40,431 nucleotides of DNA from DATFXM01 sp035315885 (GTDB lineage: Bacteria; Acidobacteriota; Blastocatellia; UBA7656), in NCBI GenBank assembly GCA_035315885.1, contig DATFXM010000016.1:1-40431 (forward strand). Direction: 5' to 3'. The position numbers and the translations under genes were made by a program. The notes beneath the pieces were generated by a model that worked only from the letters and a program-made list of their open reading frames with translations, was not told where the DNA came from and made no database searches. Below, one piece after another: positions 1 to 7,921 of the stretch (positions are counted from its first letter, which is position 1; every line of letters begins with the position of its first letter).

Positions 1-215
1 CCAGGTCTGGACGGCAATCTCGGTTTACGTCCTTGTGGCGATCATCAAAAAGCGTATTGGAATAAAACAAGACCTCTACACAATTCTACAGGTCTTGAGT
101 CTGACGCTTTTCGAAAAAACGCCCATTTTAAGCCTGTTTGATGATGACTACTTTCAAAGAACCAATTCTGCTAACCAGTTAAATCTATGGCAGATCTAAC
201 CGGACAGTAGTGACC
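1..215 (+). mobile_element. Right end of an IS4-family insertion sequence
   Basis: The transposase tail ends at 199 and is followed by CCGGACAGTAGTGACC (200-215), which is the likely terminal inverted repeat region of this insertion sequence. The left end is outside the window, so the repeat pair and target duplication cannot be compared here. The right boundary is therefore approximate. Confidence 0.5.
2..199 (+). CDS. IS4-family transposase, C-terminal end (cut by window start)
   Basis: An open frame enters from the left edge and runs 65 codons to a TAA. It carries the conserved tail of IS4-family DDE transposases: a VWTAISVYVLVAIIKKR stretch, then LYTILQVLSLTLFEKTPI, and an ending NQLNLWQI. 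The protein would cut and paste its own insertion sequence; this tail lies after the catalytic DDE core, in the region that follows the last acidic residue. The start and the catalytic residues are outside the window, so whether the copy is intact cannot be told. It lies directly upstream of the ADOP permease in the same direction, so the insertion sequence may separate that permease from its former regulator. Family assignment is by motif recognition and is fairly secure. Confidence 0.85.
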   Translation, partial: QVWTAISVYVLVAIIKKRIGIKQDLYTILQVLSLTLFEKTPILSLFDDDYFQRTNSANQLNLWQI

Positions 216-259
216 CGACTTATCTAATCGCGCACGCCGGGGCCGCGCCAACCCATTCA

Positions 260-451
260 GTGGCTCATCGGTCGAAACAAGACACCGCCCAATTACCTCT
301 TGCTTACCGAGTGGAGCGTAGGTATTCTTGTCTCGGTAACCGAGGAAAGCGAGATGAACAACGTGCCAATTCCTGCTTCCTGACTCAGCCCGGTCAGAAG
401 CACCGCTTGTCTGCGGTTATCTCGGAAGTCGTGCAGCTCAAGGAGGCATAG
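260..451 (+). pseudogene. Possible decayed PadR-family regulator (C-terminal remnant)
   Basis: Between the insertion sequence and the ADOP permease lies a short frame whose residues weakly resemble the second half of PadR-type winged-helix regulators: YRVERR, then RDEQRA, then LTQPGQK and a final VISEVVQLKEA. In Acidobacteriota a PadR gene usually sits directly before an ADOP permease and ends a few bases from its start, as this frame does (stop at 449-451, permease start at 455). No helix-turn-helix part is visible upstream and similarity is poor, so it is either a relic damaged by the insertion sequence or chance coding. The Shine-Dalgarno sequence of the permease lies inside its last codons. 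Confidence 0.3.
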
Positions 452-454
452 ACA

Positions 455-3127
455 GTGCGTTTCGAACGCTGGTTGTACACCGTGCCGCTGCGGCTTCGTT
501 CGCTCTTCCGGCGCAATCGTGTCGAAGATGAGCTGGATGAAGAGCTGCGCTACCACCTTGAGCGGCAGATCGAGGAAAACATCGCCATCGGGATGACGAA
601 GGACGAGGCTCGGTACGCGGCGTTGCGCACATTTGTTGGACTAGAGCAGCGCAAGGAGGAATGCCGGGATATGCGACGCGTAAGATTTATCGAAGACATC
701 TGGCAAGACCTGCACTATGGCGTTCGTATTTTGCGCAAGAATCCCGGCTTCACAGCAGTGGCAACGTTGACGCTTGCCTTGGGCATTGGTGCGAACACCG
801 CAATATTCAGCGTCGTTGACGCGGTACTGTTCCGGCCGCTTCCGTTCGAAGCGTCGGATCGTTTGCTAATGGTCGCAATGGCCAACCCGCAACTTGGCGA
901 GAGCCGCCTGCCGTTCTCGGTTGCTGACTTCCTCGACTGGCAGGAGCAGAATCAGGTCTTCGATGACCTCGCAGCTTTCACTGACAACTGGCTCAGCTTG
1001 ACGGGCAATGCCGAACCGGAGCGAGTTCGAGGTGCTTATGTGACGGCAGGCTTCTTCACAACTCTTCGCGCGCAGGCGCTGATGGGCCGGACGTTTGCTG
1101 CCGGGGATGATGCACCAGGCCGCGATTCGCTCGTCGTGTTGAGTCACCAACTCTGGCAGAGACGTTTCAACTCCGACCCGCAGGTGGTCGGTCAGGCGGT
1201 CACCTTGAGCGGCAGAAGCCGCACGATCATCGGAGTCATGCAGGATAGTTTCCAGTTCCCGCCTGACGATAAGACGAGCTTACCTGGGAAAGTTGATTTA
1301 TGGGTTCCGCATACGCTGAATCCACCAGCGCGGCGGGGTCCTTACTACCTGTGGGGGATTGCGCGGCTCAGGCCTGGTACGACGCCTGAGAACGCGCAAG
1401 CGGAACTCGAAAGCATCGGTCTCCGCATCCGCGACGCGAATCCGCTCACCAATGCTGCAACCACATTCGTGGCGGTGTCGCTGAAGGACGCAATGGTGGG
1501 CGATGTTCGTCGCGTGCTGCTTGTTTTGCTGGGCGCTGTGGCGTTTGTCCTGCTCATCGCTTCGACCAATGTGGCGAATCTGTCTCTCGCTCGCGCCGCT
1601 GCCCGTCAAAGGGAGATTGCTATTCGCACGGCGCTTGGAGCGAGACGCGCGCGGATCACTCGACAATTGCTCACCGAGAGTCTGCTGCTCGCCGGCCTTG
1701 GAGCCGCACTCGGTTTCGCGCTGGCTTTCTGGCTGACGCATCTGCTCACGACTCTTGGTCCCGGTAGCCTTCCCCGCCTGGCTGAAGTGAAAATTGATTA
1801 TCGTGTGTTCGGTTACACCGGCGCGGTGACCGTGTTGAGCGGAATGCTTTTCGGCATGGCTCCAGCATGGCACGGTTCGCGCACAAATTTGAATGAATCA
1901 TTGAAGGAAGGTAGCCGAAACACTGCTGAGAGCAGAGGGTGGCAGCGTACGCGCAGCTTGCTTGTGATAGGGGAACTCGCGTTGTCGCTCGTGCTGCTTG
2001 TCGGCGCCGGACTCATGCTCAACAGCTTGCTGCGTCTGCAGCGAGTAAGCCCCGGTTTCGAACCACTGAACATTCTGACGATGGAGATCAATCTACCGAG
2101 CGTACGTTACAAGGAAGAACATCAGATCAACGGCTTCTACCACGAGCTGCTTGAACGCGCCGGCAGCCTGCCAGGTGTGCAGTCGGCGGGCATTGGCATG
2201 AGCCTGCCGCCGAACCTGCTCTCAATCAGCGACAGCTTTACGATCGAAGGCGCCCCCGCGACACCAGGAACGACCGCGCCGGCGGTTCCATTGGTCGTCG
2301 TGAGTTCCGGTTACTTCTCCGCGCTGGGTGTGCCGCTCATCGCCGGTCGCAACTTTGATGAAACCGATAGTGCAGATAAGCCGCAGGTGGCGATCATCAA
2401 CGAGACGCTTGCGCGCCGCTACTTCCCAAGTGTGAACCCGCTTGGGCGGCGCATCAAAGTCGGCGGCCCGGAGCGGCCAACCAATCCCTGGATGGAGATC
2501 GTTGGCATAGTCGGCGATGTCGCGTACGGCGGGCTGGAGGCCGCGCCGGAAGCTACGTTCTACCAGAACTACCTCCAACTCCCCTGGTCATCTAATTACC
2601 TTGTTGTGCGGAGCCCATCAGACCCGCGACCGCTCACCGCTGCGATCCGCAACACGATTTGGACGCTCGACAAAGACTTGCCGGTCGCAGGGGTCAAAAC
2701 TATGGAACAGTTGCTGGCCGAGTCTATCGCGCAGCCTCGCTTCCGCACATTTATCTTCGTTGTCTTTGGCGCGCTCGCGCTTGCGCTGTCATTGACCGGA
2801 GTTTACGGCGTGATGTCGTATCTGGTGACGCAGCGCACGCGCGAGATCGGGATTCGGATGGCCTTGGGCGCCGAACGTCGTGACGTGCTCAAGCTGGTCA
2901 TCAGACAAGGAGTGAGTTTGGCCTTTCTCGGTATCCTGATCGGATTGCCAATGGCTTTCGGGATGACGCGCTTGATGATCGGCCTGTTGTTTGCCGTGAC
3001 GGCTACTGACCCGGTGACTTACTCGATCATCGCGCTGATATTGATCGTCGTCGCAGTACTCGCTTGTTGGATACCCGCGCACCGTGCGGTGCGCGTCAAT
3101 CCGGTTGAGGCGCTCAGATACGAGTAG
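455..3127 (+). CDS. ADOP-type FtsX/MacB-like ABC permease, long form
   Basis: This 890-residue membrane protein is a duplicated FtsX-like permease of the acidobacterial orphan permease (ADOP) type. Residues about 8-80 form the soluble prefix domain found only in the long form. A first membrane helix lies near 99-121, followed by a MacB-like periplasmic core domain, an FtsX membrane block near 355-475 with the REIAIRTALGARR motif, a second periplasmic core, and a last FtsX block near 770-885 with TREIGIRMALGAERRDV and the closing NPVEALRYE. It starts with GTG at 455 behind AGGAGG (441-446). Such permeases lack a linked ATPase in most genomes and none is seen here; the substrate is unknown. MacB-like relatives move peptides or lipoproteins, or transmit force across the envelope. 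A second member lies at 31244-33748. Confidence 0.93.
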   Translation: MRFERWLYTVPLRLRSLFRRNRVEDELDEELRYHLERQIEENIAIGMTKDEARYAALRTFVGLEQRKEECRDMRRVRFIEDIWQDLHYGVRILRKNPGFTAVATLTLALGIGANTAIFSVVDAVLFRPLPFEASDRLLMVAMANPQLGESRLPFSVADFLDWQEQNQVFDDLAAFTDNWLSLTGNAEPERVRGAYVTAGFFTTLRAQALMGRTFAAGDDAPGRDSLVVLSHQLWQRRFNSDPQVVGQAVTLSGRSRTIIGVMQDSFQFPPDDKTSLPGKVDLWVPHTLNPPARRGPYYLWGIARLRPGTTPENAQAELESIGLRIRDANPLTNAATTFVAVSLKDAMVGDVRRVLLVLLGAVAFVLLIASTNVANLSLARAAARQREIAIRTALGARRARITRQLLTESLLLAGLGAALGFALAFWLTHLLTTLGPGSLPRLAEVKIDYRVFGYTGAVTVLSGMLFGMAPAWHGSRTNLNESLKEGSRNTAESRGWQRTRSLLVIGELALSLVLLVGAGLMLNSLLRLQRVSPGFEPLNILTMEINLPSVRYKEEHQINGFYHELLERAGSLPGVQSAGIGMSLPPNLLSISDSFTIEGAPATPGTTAPAVPLVVVSSGYFSALGVPLIAGRNFDETDSADKPQVAIINETLARRYFPSVNPLGRRIKVGGPERPTNPWMEIVGIVGDVAYGGLEAAPEATFYQNYLQLPWSSNYLVVRSPSDPRPLTAAIRNTIWTLDKDLPVAGVKTMEQLLAESIAQPRFRTFIFVVFGALALALSLTGVYGVMSYLVTQRTREIGIRMALGAERRDVLKLVIRQGVSLAFLGILIGLPMAFGMTRLMIGLLFAVTATDPVTYSIIALILIVVAVLACWIPAHRAVRVNPVEALRYE

Positions 3128-3178
3128 AGTGAAAGCGAAGGGCTGGTATTGGTTCTGAGCTAGTGCAGATCCCGCGGA

Positions 3179-3574
3179 TCATTCCCTGGTAACGGCGGTC
3201 AAGTTCATCGTTAGTAGAGCGCCCCCCTTTGGTAGCGCGTTGACTCCTATCACGGTGCGCGCGGGGAGATGGTCGCCCATCATCTCGATATAGGCCCGGT
3301 TCATCTCGTCGAAGTCCTGCATATCTTTCAGAAAGACGTTTACGTGGATGATGTAGCCAAGATCCGACCCCACCGACTGAAGCATGACTTGAAACGACTC
3401 CAGAATCTGTTTGGCTTGCGAATAAACATCCAATCCGGCGAGTTGGCCGGTGGCGGGATTGATCCCGGCCGTTCCCCCAATGCTGATAAACTGGCCAACC
3501 TTGGCGATATGATGGTAAGGCCCGATCGGGTTGGGTGTATTCCGTGGCGTAGACGTCTCGACGGTATTGGTCAT
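3179..3574 (-). CDS. RidA/YjgF/UK114 family protein
   Basis: This 131-residue cytoplasmic protein has the chorismate-mutase-like fold pattern of the RidA family, including GTAGINPATG, a SQAKQILES helix and the closing PARTVIGVNALPKG segment. RidA proper hydrolyses reactive enamine/imine intermediates made by PLP enzymes. The arginine that binds the substrate carboxylate is kept (R106), but the glutamate that follows in archetypal RidA is asparagine here (N124, in TMNLTAV), so the chemistry may differ from the classical deaminase. The frame is open to a GTG at 3640, but GGAG sits 7 bases before the ATG at 3574, which also gives the usual family length; ATG at 3580 is another choice. It is convergent with the permease on its left. 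Confidence 0.88.
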   Translation of the reverse strand: MTNTVETSTPRNTPNPIGPYHHIAKVGQFISIGGTAGINPATGQLAGLDVYSQAKQILESFQVMLQSVGSDLGYIIHVNVFLKDMQDFDEMNRAYIEMMGDHLPARTVIGVNALPKGGALLTMNLTAVTRE

Positions 3575-3790
3575 CGGCATTCTCCAGAGGTGCCGCCAAG
3601 TCGCAGGTGGATCGACTTCGAACCACGCAGCGGCAAGCACGAGTTCCGTTAGCTAAGAGTGGATTACATGCCGTCGTCTGCTGTCCACTTAGCAAACAAC
3701 AGCCTTACGCTATTCGAGCGCTTTGATTCAGACACCATCCTCTTCTTTCCTTTCCTTCACTCCACGTTAGCTCAACGCAGTCACGTCCAA

Positions 3791-4339
3791 TTACTCAAGT
3801 ATCGCTTCAACGTCGATCACTATTTCTACTTCGTTGCCGACAACGATCCCGCCTTGATCCAAAGTGCCCTGCCAACTGACTCCAAAGTCGTGTCGATTGA
3901 TCTGAGTCGTAGCTATAAACCCCGCGCGCAACTTGGGCCCCTTGTCGACTCCATCTTCCCACCACGGCGTTTGCCACTGTCCCAGGTAGTTGACATCCAA
4001 AGTAGCTTTGCGAGTAATGCCCCGAATCGTCAGATCACCAGTGACCGCAAAATCGTGTTCGCCTTTCACCTCGACTTCATTGCCGGCGAAGGTGATCTCC
4101 GGATGATTTTCAACATCAAGAAAGTCGGCGCCGCGCAGATGGTCGTCACGCTCTTTGACTCCAGTCCAAATTAATCCGGCGTCGATCTGTACTTTGACCG
4201 AAGAGTTGAGAGGGTTCCCTGGATCAAACTCCAGAGCGCCGTGAATGTCTTTGAAATGTCCGCGCACATAGCACACCATCATATGTCTTGCGCGAAACTC
4301 CGCAGCGGTGTGTCCTGGCTCAAAAGTCCATCTGGCCAT
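3791..4339 (-). CDS. YceI-family lipid-binding-like protein
   Basis: This 182-residue protein shows the YceI pattern throughout: WTFEPGHTAAEFRARHMM at the start, VRGHFKDIHGALEFDP, HLRGADFLDVENHPEITF in the middle, VTGDLTIRGITRKATLDV, and INRHDFGVSW near the end. The family forms a lipocalin-like barrel that binds polyisoprenoids or similar lipids. There is no signal peptide, so unlike E. coli YceI it would stay in the cytoplasm. The ATG is preceded by GGAGG about 7 bases upstream. It is transcribed on its own, 216 bases upstream of the RidA-family gene on the same strand. Family assignment is firm; the ligand is unknown. Confidence 0.93.
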   Translation of the reverse strand: MARWTFEPGHTAAEFRARHMMVCYVRGHFKDIHGALEFDPGNPLNSSVKVQIDAGLIWTGVKERDDHLRGADFLDVENHPEITFAGNEVEVKGEHDFAVTGDLTIRGITRKATLDVNYLGQWQTPWWEDGVDKGPKLRAGFIATTQINRHDFGVSWQGTLDQGGIVVGNEVEIVIDVEAILE

Positions 4340-5010
4340 CGTTCAACCTCCAGGGGAAACTGGTTGCTTCTAACACAATCCATATAACAACTTCGCTGCC
4401 TCTGCAAAAGCTAACGCGTCCGAGGCTACGACTCAAGCGGTGGAACTTTGATTAAGGTCTGAGGCTTCTGCCGCCTCATAGCCAATCCTCTTTAGCAGGC
4501 GAATTACTCTACGTTGAGGCAGATGTCAAACGTCCCCTTTGTTGGGAGGTTGTAGTATTACCAGCCATGGTCCTGACGACGCGTCAAAAGAACCAACCAA
4601 TGAAACGTTGGTTCCCCCTCGACGAGCAATCGCCAGGTTTCTGGGTGGACGCTTTTTCTGACGCGTGCTGACGTCCGGTCTCTTCTGACGGGCGCAAGTG
4701 AGGCGAAAAATGGGGCCGTTCAGTCGAAAGTGGTAGTGAAGAAGCACTCGATCTGGGAATTTCCTTCCGTTGTGCGGTGCGTAGAATCAAAAGTGTGACG
4801 AAATTAGTCAATGACTAAGCGAGATTGAGTTGCTCGAACTGCTAAAGGCCGATAAGAAATCGAGCGTGATCCGCACCGATTGTCGTCGGATGCTGATCCT
4901 CGACAATGACGCGATATGCAAGACGAGGTTGCCGGTACCAGTGAAAATCAGCGGCGGCGCCGAAGACTTTGCAACCTCTGTCGGGGAAGCCAATTGCACA
5001 CGGAGAAGAA
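4340..5010. other. Intergenic stretch upstream of the nitrilase-like gene
   Basis: About 670 bases lie between the divergent YceI and nitrilase-like genes. No convincing gene was found. It holds a hairpin with arms GAACCAA/TTGGTTC (4590-4614), a perfect 15-base palindrome (4804-4818) and a weak 66-codon frame (4830-5030) that overlaps the next gene by 20 bases. The left part must contain the promoter of the YceI gene and the right part that of the nitrilase-like gene. Confidence 0.6.
4804..4818. promoter_or_regulatory. Perfect palindrome, possible operator
   Basis: TTAGTCA-A-TGACTAA is a 7-base perfect inverted repeat around one central base, 192 bases before the nitrilase-like start at 5011. 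Short perfect palindromes of this kind are typical binding sites of dimeric repressors. No cognate regulator is recognised nearby, so its function is inferred from symmetry and position only. Confidence 0.35.
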
Positions 5011-7089
5011 ATGAGTATGAGCAGAGTTGAAGAGCTGTCGATTAATCACCGGACGGAGAAGCCCACGCCAGCCTCCACGTGGCAGGCTGTGGCTGGGCGC
5101 CCTATCACCGACGAGTTCCTCGAGTGGCCTCCCGACCTGTTTGCGCTCACCGAGGTGATCCTCGAGCGCTCTGAGGCGTATCGCTTTCTCTTATCTCCAC
5201 CAGTCGGAGTGGTGTGGCCGCCAAGTCGGTTGTCTTGCTGGTACGACGCGGTCGAGACCGCCGGTCGGGAGTGGAGCGCCTGGGTTGACGATGACGGTCA
5301 GCGTGGTGCGATACCTGACCTTCTGGCTGAGGAATGGAGCATCTTCCGCGAGCGAGCCGGGATGTCACTCGAGCATCTGGGAGAGGGGCGAGACTGGCGA
5401 ATGTGCGAGGCGTTACTGACTCTTCATGCAATAGCTGACGAAGCCTGCGCCGGACTTGGCATCGCCCTCGACAGGTCCGACGGAAAGGGGTGCATATATC
5501 GCGCCCGTGGCCGGGAGCTCCTTAGCAGGACGGGATCGTTGGGCCGGGTCCCGTCACACTTTCTGCGAGTCCTGCCCAAGGTCCGTACCCCTCCCAATGG
5601 AACCTCTTTGAGGGCGTTCTCGCGCTACGCCTGTGTGCGTGGTTCAACGGTAGAGACCCGGTGGTACAAGGTGCCTGCTCGGCGCAGCGGTACCGACCCT
5701 CGCTCCAGGCACGCCAACTTGCTTTTGCTGCCCTGGCCGCTGCGGGTGCGAGAGTCAGACTTCCGCACCCTGGAGGGCTGCGTGCAGAGGCTGGCCAAGG
5801 AGCCTTTCGGCTTCTTCGAGTTCGCGCCTTCGGAAAAGCTCGATCTGGATCTGGTGAGCCGGACTATTATGGCAGCTCGAGACGAGGTCGACAGCGTTGA
5901 CGTAGTGATCCTGCCGGAGAGTGCTGTTGACGAGGCCGATGTGAACGATCTCGAAGCCCTGTTATGCGGCCACGGAGTGATTGGTCTCATTACCGGGGTC
6001 CGACAACGCTCGCCCGAACCGGGACGCCGCCCAGGTAACTGGGTGCACATCGGGTTCAATCCAAAGCTTGAAAAAGCTGGGCCGCTGCCGCACTCGACCA
6101 GCGAATCGTGGTTTCACATCCGTCAGAACAAACACCACCGGTGGTCGCTGGATGAGGGTCAAATCTACCAGTACCACCTGGGAGGTGCCCTTCACCCCCA
6201 TGTCCGATGGTGGGAATCGATGGACGTCCCTCGCAGGACGCTACAATTCATCGAACTCGGCGATGAGCTCACCATGGTTTCACTGGTCTGCGAGGACCTC
6301 GCCCAGATTGACGATGTGGCCGAGGTCATTCGGTCTGTTGGCCCGACCCTCGTTGTCACTCCGTTGCTAGACGGACCGCAGCTCGCTTCCCGGTGGTCGG
6401 CACGATATGCGAGCGTACTGGCCGATGATCCGGGGTCGGCCGTCCTGACGCTGACGTCCTTCGGCATGGTGCAGCGCTCCAGGCCTCATGGGCGGGAGGC
6501 GTCCGCAGTAGTCGCGCTTTGGAAGGACCCTGTGCGCGGGAGTCGAGAGATTCCACTCGAAGCCGGTGCGCAGGGGATCCTTCTCACCGTGTGCGGGGAC
6601 CGTGCGACACGAAAGAGCGCCGACGGTCGCTTGCCAGTCGACAACGTGACCCACTACTTCGACGTGGCTGTACATCAAGTCCGAGCCTCGACTTCGGGCT
6701 TGTCGTCACCGAACCGGCCGCTCGCGCCACCTGCCCCACCAACGCTAGACGCGGACGAACTCACTATTCTCACCGGCTGGGCACAGGGGGTGGCGGAGGC
6801 GATGGGTTCAGCCCCTCAGTGTGTCCAGACCTTGCTCGCCAACGCACAGGCAAGCGCTCCGTGGCGGGCCGCGCTGGGCATGCCGGAGCCATCCCCGCAG
6901 CTCAAGGAAGCGCTCAACTTCATGGCCACCGCTGTTAGAGCGGCGACCTCCCAAAACGGATCGCCGACACTCGATACATTACTTGTCTCAACCCGAGAAG
7001 ATCGGCCGAGCGAACCGGGACTCGACAGGCTGGCTCGCCGGGTGCTGCGATCAGCACTCGAGCAATTTGTCTCCAGAAATATAACCTAA
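5011..7089 (+). CDS. Nitrilase-superfamily protein of the RT-nitrilase (DRT1/UG1) kind, without an RT
   Basis: This 692-residue protein has a central carbon-nitrogen hydrolase domain, about residues 230-530. The catalytic triad is complete: Glu303 in ILPESA, Lys374 in RQNKHHRW and Cys427 in LVCEDLA. The stretch around Lys and Cys, including LHPHVRWWE, LDGPQLASRWSARYA and VLADDPGS, resembles the nitrilase domain fused to reverse transcriptases in DRT1/UG1 anti-phage systems, more than ordinary metabolic nitrilases. No reverse transcriptase motif (such as YxDD) is present. Residues 1-200 are a mostly helical domain I cannot name; the C-terminal 110 residues are also helical after a proline-rich linker. 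The frame is open to a TTG at 4969, but GGAG lies 5 bases before the ATG at 5011, which is chosen. GC content appears higher than in the next gene, suggesting transfer. The substrate is unknown. Confidence 0.85.
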   Translation: MSMSRVEELSINHRTEKPTPASTWQAVAGRPITDEFLEWPPDLFALTEVILERSEAYRFLLSPPVGVVWPPSRLSCWYDAVETAGREWSAWVDDDGQRGAIPDLLAEEWSIFRERAGMSLEHLGEGRDWRMCEALLTLHAIADEACAGLGIALDRSDGKGCIYRARGRELLSRTGSLGRVPSHFLRVLPKVRTPPNGTSLRAFSRYACVRGSTVETRWYKVPARRSGTDPRSRHANLLLLPWPLRVRESDFRTLEGCVQRLAKEPFGFFEFAPSEKLDLDLVSRTIMAARDEVDSVDVVILPESAVDEADVNDLEALLCGHGVIGLITGVRQRSPEPGRRPGNWVHIGFNPKLEKAGPLPHSTSESWFHIRQNKHHRWSLDEGQIYQYHLGGALHPHVRWWESMDVPRRTLQFIELGDELTMVSLVCEDLAQIDDVAEVIRSVGPTLVVTPLLDGPQLASRWSARYASVLADDPGSAVLTLTSFGMVQRSRPHGREASAVVALWKDPVRGSREIPLEAGAQGILLTVCGDRATRKSADGRLPVDNVTHYFDVAVHQVRASTSGLSSPNRPLAPPAPPTLDADELTILTGWAQGVAEAMGSAPQCVQTLLANAQASAPWRAALGMPEPSPQLKEALNFMATAVRAATSQNGSPTLDTLLVSTREDRPSEPGLDRLARRVLRSALEQFVSRNIT

Positions 7090-7150
7090 AGCTGAGGACT
7101 TAGCGTCCTTACGAATCTACAAAAGGTCATCCTTCTGAAAGGAGTCTTCC

Positions 7151-7681
7151 ATGAGTAAAGCTAATCCTGAACAATCGACGATGCTGTCTGTCTGGCAGCA
7201 ACACCTCTATGCGGAATTCAAACTCAAGAATGCAGAGGCGGCCCTCGCTACAATGACCGAGAATCCCCATGTCCTGCTTATCCCTTCAGGGACAGGAGGC
7301 ACCGGCAAGGAGGGCGTCCGCGACTTCTATGTGAACCACTTTCTCCCTTATATTCCGCCAGACATTGAAATGATTCCTGTTTCGGAGACTTCGGGTCACG
7401 ATCGATTTGTCGGAGAGTATGTGGTTCGCTTTACCCATACATTGGATATGGATTGGTTTATACCTGGCGTGCCATCCACGGACCGCGAAGTTGAGTTTGT
7501 TCTGGTGGTCATCGTTCAATTTGAGAATGGCAAAATGGCGAGCGAGCATCTGTACTGGGACCAGGCTTCATTGCTTTCCCAGCTAGGTATCCTCGCAACT
7601 CCCGCAGCGGCCGCTGGAATTGCCAGCGCTGCGAGGCTCACTGAACTCACAGCTCAATCCCGCAGTGCCGAATATCGATGA
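7151..7681 (+). CDS. SnoaL/NTF2-like fold protein
   Basis: This 176-residue protein has the cone-shaped NTF2/SnoaL pattern: an N-terminal helix rich in VWQQHLYAEF, MTENPHVLLIPSG, a VRDFYVNHFLPYIPPDIE stretch, and the strands VEFVLVVIVQFENGKM followed by EHLYWDQASLLSQLG. Relatives include polyketide cyclases, isomerases and many uncharacterised small-molecule enzymes; the substrate cannot be told. AAAGGAGT lies about 6 bases before the ATG. It follows the nitrilase-like gene by 61 bases in the same direction and could be co-transcribed, but base composition differs and no functional link is known. Just downstream on the other strand is a broken MarR regulator, and MarR genes often sit next to genes of this kind. 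Confidence 0.85.
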   Translation: MSKANPEQSTMLSVWQQHLYAEFKLKNAEAALATMTENPHVLLIPSGTGGTGKEGVRDFYVNHFLPYIPPDIEMIPVSETSGHDRFVGEYVVRFTHTLDMDWFIPGVPSTDREVEFVLVVIVQFENGKMASEHLYWDQASLLSQLGILATPAAAAGIASAARLTELTAQSRSAEYR

Positions 7682-7692
7682 AATGATGTGTG

Positions 7693-7921
7693 TCAAGAAA
7701 GGTTGGTCAAGGAGGCCGCCGCGAGTCGTTCCGTCTCCGCTGCGTTGTCGGCGTGGACACGAGTGATAAGCGTACGGCCTCCTATGCTCAAATAAACTGA
7801 TCTCCCCCGCCGGCCGGTAGTGTGAGCGCGACGTTCGACCAGTCCCTTGTTCTCCAAGCGGTCAACCGCAAGGGTAATCGAACCGCTCGTCAGCAAGACC
7901 CCTTCCCAATCTCTTCGGTGA
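7693..7921 (-). pseudogene. MarR-family regulator remnant, N-terminus lost and frameshifted
   Basis: The minus strand encodes the wing and recognition part of a MarR regulator: VLLTSGSITLAVDRLENKGL, then VERRAHTTGRRGRSVYLS. Immediately upstream, in another frame, the bases read ITEEIGKG, which is the expected preceding MarR residues, so a frameshift lies at a run of four C on the plus strand (7899-7902). Everything before that is missing: the GH16 glucanase gene ends at 7922, exactly where the MarR sequence should continue. The C-terminal dimerisation helix also stops early. This is a relic, not a working regulator. The longest open frame here extends to 8016 but only by running through the glucanase gene out of frame. 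Confidence 0.7.

Noticed and set aside
1298..1873. A 191-codon open frame on the minus strand
   Set aside because: It is antisense inside the first ADOP permease and has no recognisable pattern or ribosome site.
3659..4174. A 171-codon open frame on the plus strand
   Set aside because: It is antisense to the YceI-family gene, which has full-length family motifs.
4590..4614. Hairpin GAACCAA/TTGGTTC as a terminator
   Set aside because: It is not placed after a gene end on either strand and no T run follows; only noted in the intergenic entry.
4830..5030. A 66-codon frame before the nitrilase-like gene as a real gene
   Set aside because: Its start is TTG with no clear ribosome site and it matches nothing known; kept only as a finding about possible coupling.
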